Assembly (NCBI RefSeq): GCF_001426545.1
Contig: NZ_LMEZ01000007.1
Coordinates: 649,190-713,189 of the forward strand
Origin: Mycobacterium sp. Root135
GTDB lineage: Bacteria > Actinomycetota > Actinomycetes > Mycobacteriales > Mycobacteriaceae
DNA length: 64,000 nt
Direction of reading: 5' to 3'
Under the pieces are notes generated by a model that saw only the letters and a list, made by a program, of their open reading frames with translations, was not told the origin of the DNA and did no database searches. The translations under genes were made by a program, and so were the position numbers. This document shows, piece after piece, positions 8,607 to 16,900 of this stretch; position 1 is the first letter of the stretch; each line of letters begins with the position of its first letter.

Positions 8607-9812
8607 ATGGACTACTTCGGTCTCGACCCCGACGAGCGGGTCATCGCCGAAACGGCGGCGGAATTCGCCGACAAGCGAATCAAGCCGTACGCCTTGGATT
8701 GGGACGCCACCAAGCACTTCCCGGTCGACGTCCTCCGCGCCGCCGCCGAGTTGGGCATGGCGGCGGTCTACTGCTCGGAGGACGTTGGCGGCAGTGGCCT
8801 GCGCCGCCTCGACGGCGTGCGGATCTTCGAGCAGATGGCGACCGGCTGTCCGACGACTGCGGCGTTCATGTCCATTCACAACATGTGTACGTGGATGGTC
8901 GACACCTACGGCACGGCCGAACAACGCAAGGCCCTGGTGCCGCGGCTGGCGTCGATGGAGCTGATTGCCAGCTACTGCCTCACCGAACCCGGTGCCGGGT
9001 CGGACGCAGGAGCGTTGCGCACCAAGGCAATCCGCGACGGTGAGCACTACGTGATCGACGGGGTGAAGCAGTTCATCTCCGGCGCCGGGGTGTCCGACGT
9101 GTACGTCGTGATGGCGCGCACCGGTGGCGAGGGACCGAGCGGTATCTCGGCCTTCGTGGTCGACAAGGACACGCCCGGTGTCAGCTTCGGCGCCCCCGAA
9201 GTCAAGATGGGGTGGAACGCCCAACCCACCGCGCAGGTGGTGTTCGAGGGAGTCCGGGTACCGCTCGACGCCTTGCTCGGCGGCACCGAGGGCACTGGCT
9301 TCGGCGTCGCGATGAACGGCCTCAACGGCGGGCGCGTCAACATCGCCGCATGCTCACTCGGCGGCGCGCAGGCCGCGTTCGACAAGGCGGTGTCCTACCT
9401 GGGCAGCCGCGAGGCGTTCGGGATGACGCTGCTCGACGAGCCGACGATCCGGTTCACGCTGGCCGACATGGCGACCATGTTGGAGACTTCACGAAACCTG
9501 TTGTGGCGGGCTGCATCTGCCATCGACGACGACCATCCCGACAAGGTCGAACTGTGCGCGATGGCGAAGCGCTACGTCACCGACACCTGCTTCGACGTGG
9601 CCGATCAGGCGTTGCAGTTACACGGCGGCTACGGCTATCTGCGCGAATACGGCGTGGAGAAGATCGTCCGCGACCTGCGGGTGCATCGCATTCTCGAGGG
9701 AACCAACGAGATCATGCGCGTGGTGATCGGCCGGGCTGTCGCGGGCGGAGCCCGCAAAACGACGGAAGCGGGCGGAGCCCGCAAAACGACAGAAGCCGCC
9801 CGCGCGTCTTAG
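8607..9812 (+). CDS. fadE9: acyl-CoA dehydrogenase, probable isobutyryl-CoA dehydrogenase
   Basis: 401 residues, FAD-dependent alpha,beta-dehydrogenation of a short branched acyl-CoA (isobutyryl-CoA from valine is the likely substrate from context). It contains the flavin-binding YCLTEPGAGSDAGALRT, the SGAGVSDVYVVMARTG strand and the C-terminal block LHGGYGYLREYGVEKIVRD with the likely catalytic Glu in RILEGTNEIMR. The last 25 residues are unusual: a 9-residue unit GGARKTTEA occurs twice in tandem, encoded by a 27-bp repeat after the normal family end. The duplication is in frame and probably harmless. Confidence 0.92.
   Translation: MDYFGLDPDERVIAETAAEFADKRIKPYALDWDATKHFPVDVLRAAAELGMAAVYCSEDVGGSGLRRLDGVRIFEQMATGCPTTAAFMSIHNMCTWMVDTYGTAEQRKALVPRLASMELIASYCLTEPGAGSDAGALRTKAIRDGEHYVIDGVKQFISGAGVSDVYVVMARTGGEGPSGISAFVVDKDTPGVSFGAPEVKMGWNAQPTAQVVFEGVRVPLDALLGGTEGTGFGVAMNGLNGGRVNIAACSLGGAQAAFDKAVSYLGSREAFGMTLLDEPTIRFTLADMATMLETSRNLLWRAASAIDDDHPDKVELCAMAKRYVTDTCFDVADQALQLHGGYGYLREYGVEKIVRDLRVHRILEGTNEIMRVVIGRAVAGGARKTTEAGGARKTTEAARAS
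9741..9794 (+). repeat. 27-bp tandem repeat with internal hairpin in the fadE9 3' end
   Basis: Two 27-bp units, 9741-9767 and 9768-9794, differ at one base. Each contains a GCGGGC-GGA-GCCCGC hairpin. They lie in frame and lengthen the acyl-CoA dehydrogenase by 9 residues per unit. Together with hairpin-bearing repeats elsewhere in the window, this suggests small palindromic elements that tolerate insertion at protein ends. Confidence 0.85.
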
Positions 9813-9826
9813 TTCAGGAGGTCTAG

Positions 9827-10702
9827 ATGGCAACGATAGCGTTCTTGGGGCTGGGCAACATGGGTGGCCCGATGGCCGCCAACCTGGCCGCGGCGAACCA
9901 CGCGGTGCGTGGTTTCGACGTGGTGCCGGCGTTGCGGGATGCCGCAGAGGCCAAGGGCGTCACCGTCTTCGACAGCGGAGCCGAGGCGGTCACCGGCGCG
10001 GACGTGGTGATCACGTCGCTGCCCAGCGGTGCCATCGTCAAGGCCTGCTACGCCGAGGCGCTGCCCGCCGCGACGCCGGGCACGCTGTTCGTCGACACGT
10101 CGACCATCTCGGTCGACGACGCCCGCGCGATCAACGCCCAAGCCGAAGAACACGGCCACGAACAGGTCGACGCCCCCGTCTCCGGTGGCGTCAAGGGAGC
10201 CACGGCTGGCACGCTGGCGTTCATGGTCGGCGGGACCGACGCCGCGGTCGAGCGGGCCAGGCCGGTGCTGGAACCGATGGCGGGCAAAGTGATTCACTGT
10301 GGCGGCTCCGGAAACGGTCAGGCGGCCAAGGTGTGCAACAACATGGTGCTCGCCGTGCAGCAGATCGCCGTCGGTGAGGCGTTCGTCCTTGCCGAGAAGC
10401 TCGGCCTCTCGGCTCAATCGCTGTTCGACGTGATCACCGGGGCGACGGGCAACTGCTGGTCGGTGCACACCAATTGCCCGGTGCCAGGGCCGGTTCCGAC
10501 GTCACCGGCCAACAACGACTTCAAGCCGGGCTTCGCCACGGCACTGATGAACAAGGATCTAGGGCTGGCGATGGCCGCGGTGAACTCGACCGGCTCGGCG
10601 GCACCGCTGGGTACTCACGCCGCCGAGATCTACGCAGACTTCGCGGCCGACCACTCGGACAAGGACTTCAGCGCCGTCATCGAGCTCCTACGCGGCAGCT
10701 GA
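9827..10702 (+). CDS. mmsB: 3-hydroxyisobutyrate dehydrogenase
   Basis: 291 residues, NAD-dependent oxidation of 3-hydroxyisobutyrate to methylmalonate semialdehyde, directly feeding MmsA. Visible are the N-terminal dinucleotide motif GLGNMGGPMAANLA, the substrate signature DAPVSGGVKGA, the catalytic-lysine helix GNGQAAKVCNNMV and the C-terminal block NDFKPGFATALMNKDLGLA. A clear AGGAGG-type ribosome binding site lies 5 bases before the ATG. Its 3' end overlaps the opposing HAD-like gene by 15 bases. Confidence 0.94.
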   Translation: MATIAFLGLGNMGGPMAANLAAANHAVRGFDVVPALRDAAEAKGVTVFDSGAEAVTGADVVITSLPSGAIVKACYAEALPAATPGTLFVDTSTISVDDARAINAQAEEHGHEQVDAPVSGGVKGATAGTLAFMVGGTDAAVERARPVLEPMAGKVIHCGGSGNGQAAKVCNNMVLAVQQIAVGEAFVLAEKLGLSAQSLFDVITGATGNCWSVHTNCPVPGPVPTSPANNDFKPGFATALMNKDLGLAMAAVNSTGSAAPLGTHAAEIYADFAADHSDKDFSAVIELLRGS

Positions 10703-11467
10703 CCGGTTTCCCCTTGCCCACGATTCGGCGTGGAGCCGCCGACAGTCGGCGATGCGAAGGCCGACGTAGTCGGCGCGGGCCCCGATCACCTCTGGGTCGA
10801 CGAGCACCCCGGCCAGGCCGACGGACATCGCGTCACGCAAGCCGTCGGTCGAACCGGTGAACGCCAGTGAATCGTGTGCGGGGGCCCCCATCTCGGTCAG
10901 CGCCATCCGGAAGGCAGCACCAAGCGGGGCGGCTGGCGCCAGATCGTCGGCGGTGACGACCGTCTGAACCAACCCGTCGCCGACCAGTTGCCGCACCAGG
11001 GGTTCGACCCACTGTCTGCGACCGGTGCTGACGACGCCGACGGCCACCCCGGCGGTGAACCCGTCGGTGATCAGCTCAACCAGGCCGCTTCTGGCGTCCA
11101 GATCGGCACCGAGCATCACCTCGTCGAGCATCCTGGACTTGGTCGCGCAGATCTGGTCGACGAGAACCCTGAGCAGGACGTCGCACTCGGTGCAGATCCC
11201 TCGAGCCCGCAGCTCGGCGGCGACGCGCTGCCGTTCGTCGCGCAGCGCCAGCAGCTTGCGGTACCGCGCCGCGGACCACGTCACGGGCAGCCGGTGTGCC
11301 GCGAAGGCCGCGTTGAACGCCAGTCGGCTGCCTCCGCACTCGGCGTCGGTGAGCGAGTCGAGGTCGAAGATCACCGCTCGCAGCGGCTGAGGACCTGCCT
11401 CGCTGGGGCGGGACGAATCCCACCAGAACCGGCCTGCCCGCCACGCTCTGTCCGGTATCTGCGTCAT
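10688..11467 (-). CDS. HAD-superfamily hydrolase-like protein with degenerate motifs
   Basis: 259 residues from ATG 11467; a GTG further upstream (11593) is in frame but would run into the divergent response regulator gene. Motif I is present as AVIFDLDSLTDAE (both Asp of DxD, but Ser-Leu in place of the usual Gly after it). The cap helix block FNAAFAAHRLPVTW and motif II VVSTGR can be read. The motif III lysine and the acidic pair of motif IV are not evident (SLAFTGSTDGLRDA). It resembles the beta-phosphoglucomutase/phosphatase subfamily, but activity is doubtful. It is convergent with mmsB and divergent from the two-component pair. Confidence 0.7.
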   Translation of the reverse strand: MTQIPDRAWRAGRFWWDSSRPSEAGPQPLRAVIFDLDSLTDAECGGSRLAFNAAFAAHRLPVTWSAARYRKLLALRDERQRVAAELRARGICTECDVLLRVLVDQICATKSRMLDEVMLGADLDARSGLVELITDGFTAGVAVGVVSTGRRQWVEPLVRQLVGDGLVQTVVTADDLAPAAPLGAAFRMALTEMGAPAHDSLAFTGSTDGLRDAMSVGLAGVLVDPEVIGARADYVGLRIADCRRLHAESWARGNRSAAA

Positions 11468-11571
11468 GGCATCAGAGTGGTCTACGTCACACGTCGGCCG
11501 CCTCCCCCATCCGGGGGATTGAACGGGCCATCTTGGGTTGCCAGCCACGAGGCCGGTCCTATGCTCGTGCC

Positions 11572-12240
11572 ATGCCGCCCCCCGCACACTCACCGGTGCG
11601 GCTCGTGTTGGTCGACGACCACGAGATGGTCATCGAGGGACTCAAGGCGATGTTGACGGCCTTCGGCGACCGCGTCGAGGTCGTCGGCCAGGCCGTCGGC
11701 GCCGAGCGCGCGATGAACGTGGTCGCCGAGCTGAACCCGGACATCGTCCTGTGCGACGTGCGAATGCAGGGCAGCAGCGGGCTGGATCTGTGCGCCGCCC
11801 TTCGGGAGCGGGAACCGCAGCGCAAGGTCGTCATGTTGTCGGTCTACGACGACGAGCAATACCTCTTCCAGGCGTTGCGGGTCGGGGCGTCGGGCTACCT
11901 GCTGAAGAGCATCGGCAGCGACGAGCTGGTCCGTCAGCTGGAGTTTGCACACGCCGGCGAGACGGCGATCGATCCCGGGATGGCGGCGCGGGCCGTCGAC
12001 ACGGCCGCCCGGCTGCAGCGCGACGAGTTCTGGCCGGGCGCCAGGCAGGGGCTGACCCAGCGCGAGAGCGAAATCCTGTCCTACGTCGTCAACGGCCTGT
12101 CCAACCGCGGCATCGCGACCAAGCTCGTGATCGGCGAGGAAACCGTGAAGACCCACCTTCGCGCCATCTACCGCAAGCTCGACGTCACCGACCGCACCGG
12201 TGCCGTCGCCACGGCGCTGCGCGAGGGGATTTACCGGTGA
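11572..12240 (+). CDS. NarL/LuxR-family response regulator
   Basis: 222 residues starting at ATG 11572. The receiver domain occupies residues 8-125, with DDHE near the N-terminus, phospho-acceptor Asp62 in IVLCDVRM, and YLLKSIG carrying the conserved Lys. A LuxR-type DNA-binding domain fills residues 155-220 (LTQRESEILSYVVNGLSNRGIA, then EETVKTHLRAIYRKL). The stop overlaps the GTG of the following histidine kinase (GTGA), so both are made from one message. It should be phosphorylated by that kinase; targets are unknown. Confidence 0.93.
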   Translation: MPPPAHSPVRLVLVDDHEMVIEGLKAMLTAFGDRVEVVGQAVGAERAMNVVAELNPDIVLCDVRMQGSSGLDLCAALREREPQRKVVMLSVYDDEQYLFQALRVGASGYLLKSIGSDELVRQLEFAHAGETAIDPGMAARAVDTAARLQRDEFWPGARQGLTQRESEILSYVVNGLSNRGIATKLVIGEETVKTHLRAIYRKLDVTDRTGAVATALREGIYR

Positions 12241-13502
12241 GGCCGGGGCGGTCGTCGAACCCGGGCGGCACCAACGCCGTCCGCGACCTCGTCGACGCCG
12301 ACCGCGAGCTGGCCCTGCTGCGGGAGTTGATCCAGGCCGCCTCCAGTGGCCCCGGCGTCGAACCGTTGGCCGAGGCCGCCGCGCGGATGATCACCGCGGC
12401 GACGGGCACCGACGTGTGCTTCGTCCACGTGCTCGACGACGCCGAACAGTCCCTGACCCTGACCGGGGCGACGCCGCCGTTCGACTCCGAGGTCGGCAAG
12501 ATCCGACTGCCGTTGGGCCGCGGCGTGTCCGGGTGGGTGGCGAGCCACCGCGAACCCGTGGTGATCGTCGGTGACAAGGAGTCAGACCCCAGGTATCTGC
12601 CCTTCGAGTCGTTGCGCGGCTCGGACTTCACGTCGATGGTGTCGGTGCCGATGGAGACCGATCCGGGTGGGCTGGTTGGCGTGCTGAACGTGCACACAGT
12701 CGCCCGGCGGGACTTCACCGACCGTGACGTCGAATTGCTGTTGGTGATCGGCCGGCTGATCGCGGGCGCCATGCACCAGGCCAGGCTGCACCGCCGGTTG
12801 GTGGCCCGCGAACGCGCGCACGAGAACTTCGTCGAGCAGGTCATCGAGGCCCAGGAGATGGAGCGCCGTCGGCTCGCCGGTGACATCCACGACGGCATCT
12901 CCCAGCGGCTGGTGACGCTGTCCTACCGGCTCGACGCCGCAACCAGGGCGGTGGGCGAGGACGCCGCCGCAGCCGCCGAGCAGCTGGGCATGGCCCGCGA
13001 GTTGGTCGACCTCACCCTGCAGGAGGCGCGCGCGGCGATCGGCGGCCTGCGCCCCCCGGTCCTCGACGATCTCGGCCTCGCTGGCGGGCTCGCCAGCCTG
13101 GCCAGGTCCATCCCGCAGACGGAGCTCGGCCTCTACATCGACGTCGACGTGGCCGAAACCCGGCTGCCCGATCACATCGAGATCGCGATCTACCGCATCG
13201 CGCAGGAGTGTCTGCAGAACGTGGTGAAGCACGCGCACGCCGGGCACGCCAGCCTCACGTTCTCGGTGGGTGAGGACACCGCCCGGCTCGAGATCGTCGA
13301 CGACGGACGCGGATTCGACACGCTCGAGAACCCGCTGGGCGGCGACGAGATGGGCGGCTACGGGCTGCTGTCGATGGCCGAACGCGCCGAGATCGTCGGG
13401 GGCAGGCTCAACATCCGGTCCAGGCCCGGCGCCGGGACGGCGGTGACCGCCACGATTCCGTTGCCGCCCTCCCCTGAGCGAGCAGACGCAAAACTGCCCT
13501 AG
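12237..13502 (+). CDS. GAF-domain sensor histidine kinase (NarX/DevS type)
   Basis: 421 residues. The start is the GTG at 12237, overlapping the response regulator stop by 4 bases; longer upstream readings are shadows of that gene. Residues 15-195 hold a GAF-type domain (ATGTDVCFVHVLDDAEQ, GRGVSGWVASHREPVVI, FTSMVSVPM, VGVLNVHT). A HisKA_3 helix follows with the H-box RRRLAGDIHDGISQRL, and the C-terminal HATPase shows YRIAQECLQNVVKHAHA and DDGRGFD. No membrane segments are visible, so it senses a cytosolic ligand or redox state. Partner of the NarL-type regulator. Confidence 0.92.
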   Translation: MRPGRSSNPGGTNAVRDLVDADRELALLRELIQAASSGPGVEPLAEAAARMITAATGTDVCFVHVLDDAEQSLTLTGATPPFDSEVGKIRLPLGRGVSGWVASHREPVVIVGDKESDPRYLPFESLRGSDFTSMVSVPMETDPGGLVGVLNVHTVARRDFTDRDVELLLVIGRLIAGAMHQARLHRRLVARERAHENFVEQVIEAQEMERRRLAGDIHDGISQRLVTLSYRLDAATRAVGEDAAAAAEQLGMARELVDLTLQEARAAIGGLRPPVLDDLGLAGGLASLARSIPQTELGLYIDVDVAETRLPDHIEIAIYRIAQECLQNVVKHAHAGHASLTFSVGEDTARLEIVDDGRGFDTLENPLGGDEMGGYGLLSMAERAEIVGGRLNIRSRPGAGTAVTATIPLPPSPERADAKLP

Positions 13503-13999
13503 TCTCCGGCGTGTTGCGCATCTTTGCGACTGCTCGCGCAGGCGTCGACGTGTTGCTCCAGCGCGGCGAGCACGTCGTCGGAGGCCGCCTTGAGGACCGC
13601 CAGCCGCTCGGGGCCGACGACGTCGATGAAGAGTTCACGCACCCGGGCGGCGTTCGCGGGCGCGGACGCGGCGATGGCCGCGCGGCCGGCGTCGGTCAGC
13701 ACGACGTCCGGGTAGCGGGCGTCGGACGCCTCGCGCCGGACCAGACCACGCTTCTCCATTCGGCTCAGATGGTGCGACATCCGGCTCTTCTCCCATTGGG
13801 TGGCCCGGCCGAGCTCGAAGGCGCGGAGCCGACCGCCGGGGGCCTCGGAGAGGTTGACCAGGACCTCGAAGTCCGAGTCCGACAGCCCGAAGTCTTGTTG
13901 CATGTGCTTGACCAGATGTCTCTCGAGGTGGTGGTGCATGTCCACGAAGCTCCTCCACGCCGAGAGCTCGTCGTCGTCGAGCCCGGTCGCTTCCGTCAT
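13499..13999 (-). CDS. MarR-family transcriptional regulator
   Basis: 166 residues from ATG 13999. Winged-helix signatures are visible: FEVLVNLSEAPGGRLRAFELGRAT, the recognition segment EKSRMSHHLSRMEKRGLVRR and the wing DARYPDVVLTDAGRAA. It is divergent from an NmrA-like gene. The 95-base gap between them holds two almost identical palindromes, so it probably represses both genes. The 3' end overlaps the preceding kinase gene by 4 bases in convergent orientation. Confidence 0.9.
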   Translation of the reverse strand: MTEATGLDDDELSAWRSFVDMHHHLERHLVKHMQQDFGLSDSDFEVLVNLSEAPGGRLRAFELGRATQWEKSRMSHHLSRMEKRGLVRREASDARYPDVVLTDAGRAAIAASAPANAARVRELFIDVVGPERLAVLKAASDDVLAALEQHVDACASSRKDAQHAGD

Positions 14000-14018
14000 G
14001 GCGCCACTGTAGCCCATC

Positions 14019-14036
14019 GGGTTGACATATCAACCC
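14019..14036. promoter_or_regulatory. MarR operator candidate 1
   Basis: Perfect inverted repeat GGGTTGA-CATA-TCAACCC, located 20 bases upstream of the marR start. It differs from a second copy at 14056-14073 in one base of the spacer. Centre-to-centre distance is 37 bp. Confidence 0.75.
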
Positions 14037-14055
14037 AGAGGGTTACGGTGGAGAC

Positions 14056-14073
14056 GGGTTGACGTATCAACCC
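14056..14073. promoter_or_regulatory. MarR operator candidate 2
   Basis: Perfect inverted repeat GGGTTGA-CGTA-TCAACCC, 20 bases upstream of the NmrA-like gene start. The two sites are placed symmetrically with respect to the two divergent starts, as expected if one repressor controls both promoters. Confidence 0.75.
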
Positions 14074-14093
14074 ACACCGAGATGGGAGACGAC

Positions 14094-15065
14094 ATGACGA
14101 ACGAAAAGCTGATCGCAGTGGTCGGGGCAACGGGATCGCAGGGCGGCGGCCTGGTGCGGGCCATCCTCGACGACCCGAACCACGAATTCCGGGTGCGGGC
14201 CCTGACCCGCAGCGCCACCTCCGAGAAGGCCCGCGCGCTGGCCGACGCGGGAGCCGAGGTTGTGGAAGCCGACCTGGACGACGGGCCGAGCATGCGCCGC
14301 GCCTTCGAGGGTGCCGACGGCGCGTTCGTGGTCACCAACTACTGGGCCGAGCGCACACCCGAAGAGGAGGCCACCCGCACCCGCGCCGCGATGGAACTCG
14401 CCCAGGCCGACACCGCGGCGCTGGCCGCCAAGCAGGCCGGCGTCGGCCACGTTATCTGGTCGACGTTGGAGGACACCCGGGACTTCTTCGGGACCGACAA
14501 GGGCGTTCCGGACGTGGACGGTGCCTACAAGGTGCCCCACTTCGACGCCAAGGCCGAGGCCGACGCGATGTTCCGCGAGTACGACGTGCCGACGACGTTC
14601 CTGCGGACCACGTTCTTCTTCGAGGGTTTCGCCGGCGGCCTCGGCCCGGTGCGCGGCGACGACGGCACCCTGGTGCTGACCCTCCCGATGGCCGATCAGT
14701 TGATGTCGGCGATCGCCGTCGGCGACATCGGCCGGACGGCGCTGGGCGTCTTCCGGCGCGGCCAGGAGCTCGTCGGCGCCACGGTCAGCATCGCGGGCGA
14801 TCACCTGACCGGCAATCAGTACGCGGCGGCCCTTGGCGACGCCCTCGGCGAAGAGGTTCGCTACCGGCCGCTCGGCTGGGACGAGTTCCGCGCGCAAGGT
14901 TTCCCCGGCGCCGTCGAGATGGGCAACATGTTCCAGTACTACGCCCAGAACTCGGCCCGCTTCGTGGGTGACCGTGACCTGTCCGCGGTGCGGGCGTTGA
15001 ACCCCGGCCTGCTGTCGTTTCGTGACTGGCTTGCGTTGCCGGACAACGGCATTCGCACGCAATGA
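14094..15065 (+). CDS. NmrA-family NAD(P)-binding protein
   Basis: 323 residues. The N-terminal Rossmann motif VVGATGSQGGGLVRAIL, the DLDDGPSMRRAFEGADGAFVVTNYW block and the HVIWSTLEDTR strand are typical of NmrA/HSCARG-like atypical short-chain dehydrogenases, which bind NAD(P) as redox sensors or act as quinone or imine reductases. Substrate unknown. ATG 14094 was chosen because it follows a GGGAGACGAC-type ribosome binding site and both operators; the longer reading from 14022 would translate through the operators. It is divergent from marR, which likely controls it. Confidence 0.87.
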   Translation: MTNEKLIAVVGATGSQGGGLVRAILDDPNHEFRVRALTRSATSEKARALADAGAEVVEADLDDGPSMRRAFEGADGAFVVTNYWAERTPEEEATRTRAAMELAQADTAALAAKQAGVGHVIWSTLEDTRDFFGTDKGVPDVDGAYKVPHFDAKAEADAMFREYDVPTTFLRTTFFFEGFAGGLGPVRGDDGTLVLTLPMADQLMSAIAVGDIGRTALGVFRRGQELVGATVSIAGDHLTGNQYAAALGDALGEEVRYRPLGWDEFRAQGFPGAVEMGNMFQYYAQNSARFVGDRDLSAVRALNPGLLSFRDWLALPDNGIRTQ

Positions 15066-15066
15066 G

Positions 15067-15576
15067 CTAGAAGTCGCCGGCCTGTCTGCGCAGCGTCTCG
15101 ATGGCCGAGGAAAGGGCGGCCGACTCCCCTTCGGAGATCCCGATGTTGGCGAACACCTCGTCGTTCAGCGTCGCCGTCGCGGCCTCGACGGTGGAGCGGC
15201 CCACCTCGGTCAGCCGGACCAGCGTGGTGCGCCGGTCGGTGGGATGCGGTGTCCGCTCCACCAGGCCGTCGCCCTCCAACCGGCGGATGGCATGCGTGAC
15301 GCTGGTGACGTGGACCTGCAGCCGGTCGGATGCCTTGGTGATGGGCAGGGCGCCATTGCCGCTGAACGCCAGCAGCCGCAGCAGTTCGTACCGGGAGAAG
15401 CTCAGGTCGTAGGGGCGCAGCGCCGCCTCGACGCGGGCCAGCAGGATCTGGTGGGCCCGCATCACCGACGTGACGGCGACCATGCCGTCGGCGACCGCAC
15501 CCCAGCCGGCGCGCTCCCAGTTCGTGCGGGCCAGCGCAATGGGGTCACGCTCGGCCGGCTTCGAAGACACGCTCAT
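15067..15576 (-). CDS. MarR-family regulator (Rv0737-like by position)
   Basis: 169 residues with a winged-helix fold: SRYELLRLLAFSGNGALPITKASDRL, the recognition helix HVTSVTHAIRRLEGDGLVER and the wing PHPTDRRTTLVRLTEVG. Gene order (MarR, rslA, sigL, map, adk, secY) matches the M. tuberculosis Rv0737-Rv0732 order as I remember it, which is the basis of the comparison. It is 24 bases downstream of rslA and could be on the same transcript. Ligand and targets are not visible. Confidence 0.88.
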   Translation of the reverse strand: MSVSSKPAERDPIALARTNWERAGWGAVADGMVAVTSVMRAHQILLARVEAALRPYDLSFSRYELLRLLAFSGNGALPITKASDRLQVHVTSVTHAIRRLEGDGLVERTPHPTDRRTTLVRLTEVGRSTVEAATATLNDEVFANIGISEGESAALSSAIETLRRQAGDF

Positions 15577-15600
15577 TCATACCGCACCGGCGGGCCGGAC

Positions 15601-16341
15601 CTATGTCGGGCGTTCGAGCAACACCTGTCCGGAGTCGACGGAGACCAACTGCACCGACGCGATCTGCTCCTTGGGCATCGGGGTGTTGCCGCTGGGCAAC
15701 GCGGTGGCACCGGGCAGGCCGAGCCACGTCGCCACCTGAGTCCGGGTGCCGTCGCGCCCGACGACCACCATGCCGAGGTTGCTCGGCGGCGCGTCCGACC
15801 CGCCCGACCATTCGCCGTAGGTGCAGGCCATGTCGACTCGGGTGCCCCACGCGAAGCTGCTCAACCCGACGGTCGCACTGAACGGCGTCGGCGCGAGCTT
15901 GTTCATCTCCAGCTGCGCGACGGCTTGGTCGGTGTCGCCGCTGCGCAGACCCATCAATTCGGGCCGGACGGCGACCACCAGTCCGACCGCCAGCAGCGCC
16001 GCCGCCATCGCGACCGACGCCGTCGTCAACCATCGGGATCGACGCCTGCGCCACCGCACCTTGTCCAGGACGGAGGTCAGCACCTCGGGCCGCAGCGGCG
16101 GTGGCTCGGGCTGGTCGCCGTCGAGGCCTCGGACCTCACCCTCACTGAGGAGCCCGAGAAGGGCAGGCATGCCGCTGAGCTCGGCGACGGCCGCCCGGCA
16201 CCGGTCACACGTCTGCAGGTGCGTCTCGAACTCACGGCGCTCGGCGCTCGACAGCGAGCCGAGCACGTAGGCCGCGTCCCAAGTCGAGTAGCCGTCCCCG
16301 TCGACCGCGTCGAGACCGTGGCCACCGTTGGAGTAGGTCAT
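15601..16341 (-). CDS. rslA: zinc-binding anti-sigma factor for SigL
   Basis: 246 residues. The N-terminal zinc-binding anti-sigma domain has His41-x3-Cys45-x2-Cys48 in FETHLQTCDRC, the HxxxCxxC signature of redox-sensitive anti-sigma factors. One membrane helix lies near residues 105-125 (TTASVAMAAALLAVGLVVAV), followed by an exported C-terminal domain. It should hold SigL at the membrane until the cysteines are oxidised. It overlaps sigL by 4 bases, fitting coupled production of sigma and anti-sigma. The symbol is given from position and domain order as in M. tuberculosis. Confidence 0.88.
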   Translation of the reverse strand: MTYSNGGHGLDAVDGDGYSTWDAAYVLGSLSSAERREFETHLQTCDRCRAAVAELSGMPALLGLLSEGEVRGLDGDQPEPPPLRPEVLTSVLDKVRWRRRRSRWLTTASVAMAAALLAVGLVVAVRPELMGLRSGDTDQAVAQLEMNKLAPTPFSATVGLSSFAWGTRVDMACTYGEWSGGSDAPPSNLGMVVVGRDGTRTQVATWLGLPGATALPSGNTPMPKEQIASVQLVSVDSGQVLLERPT

Positions 16342-16859
16342 CGCGTCACCCCCATTTCCTGCAAGTTGAGCCGCAGTGCGCGCACCGCATAGTGCAACCG
16401 GGACTTGACCGTGCCCTCGGCGATGTTCAGGTCCGCTGCGGTCTGCGCGACGCTCCAGCCCTGGTAGTACGCGCGTTGGATCACCGCGCGGTGGTCGTCG
16501 GAGAGCTGGCTGAGCGCGGTGCCGAGGAGCAGTTTGTCCAACGCGGTGTCGACCTCGTCGGGCCCGGCACGGTCGGCGACCGCCTCCACGTCGGCAGTTC
16601 CGGCCTCGTGCCGAAATCTGGCGCTACGCCTCTCGTCGATGATGAGATTGCGGGCGACGGTGAACAGCCAGGCTCGGGCCGAGCGCTCCACGTCGTCGGT
16701 GACCTCGGGATGACGCCAGGCCCGCAGCAGCGTCTCCTGGACGACATCCTCGGCGCGGGCTTGGTCGCCGGTGAGCCGCAGCGCATACCGCCACAGCGCG
16801 GCCGCGTGCTCGTCGTAGAGCACGCGCATCATCGCTGCCTCCGGATCATCCATGTGCAA
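16338..16859 (-). CDS. sigL: ECF RNA polymerase sigma factor SigL
   Basis: 173 residues, an ECF sigma factor. Region 2 is at residues 10-75 (LYDEHAAALWRYALRLTGDQARAEDVVQETLLRAWRHP, AWLFTVARNLIIDERR) and region 4 at 115-165 (LSQLSDDHRAVIQRAYYQGWSVAQTAADLNIAEGTVKSRLHYA). It is followed by its zinc anti-sigma gene. A sequence matching the known SigL promoter pattern lies in the 41-base gap upstream, so it should be autoregulated. In M. tuberculosis SigL controls envelope and redox-related genes; the same role here is inference. Confidence 0.92.
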   Translation of the reverse strand: MHMDDPEAAMMRVLYDEHAAALWRYALRLTGDQARAEDVVQETLLRAWRHPEVTDDVERSARAWLFTVARNLIIDERRSARFRHEAGTADVEAVADRAGPDEVDTALDKLLLGTALSQLSDDHRAVIQRAYYQGWSVAQTAADLNIAEGTVKSRLHYAVRALRLNLQEMGVTR

Positions 16860-16870
16860 CCTCCACTACT

Positions 16871-16898
16871 TACACGCAGTGGACGTCCGACCGGTTCA
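16871..16898 (-). promoter_or_regulatory. SigL-type autoregulatory promoter
   Basis: On the minus strand TGAACC (complement of 16893-16898) is followed after 16 bases by CGTGTA (complement of 16871-16876). This agrees with the published SigL consensus of TGAACC and CGTgt with a 16-18 base spacer. The -10 element lies about 12 bases before the sigL ATG, so the message would be leaderless or nearly so. Confidence 0.7.
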
Positions 16899-16900
16899 CC

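Noticed and set aside
9741..9794. Possible CRISPR-like repeat
   Set aside because: Two directly adjacent units without spacers inside a coding sequence.
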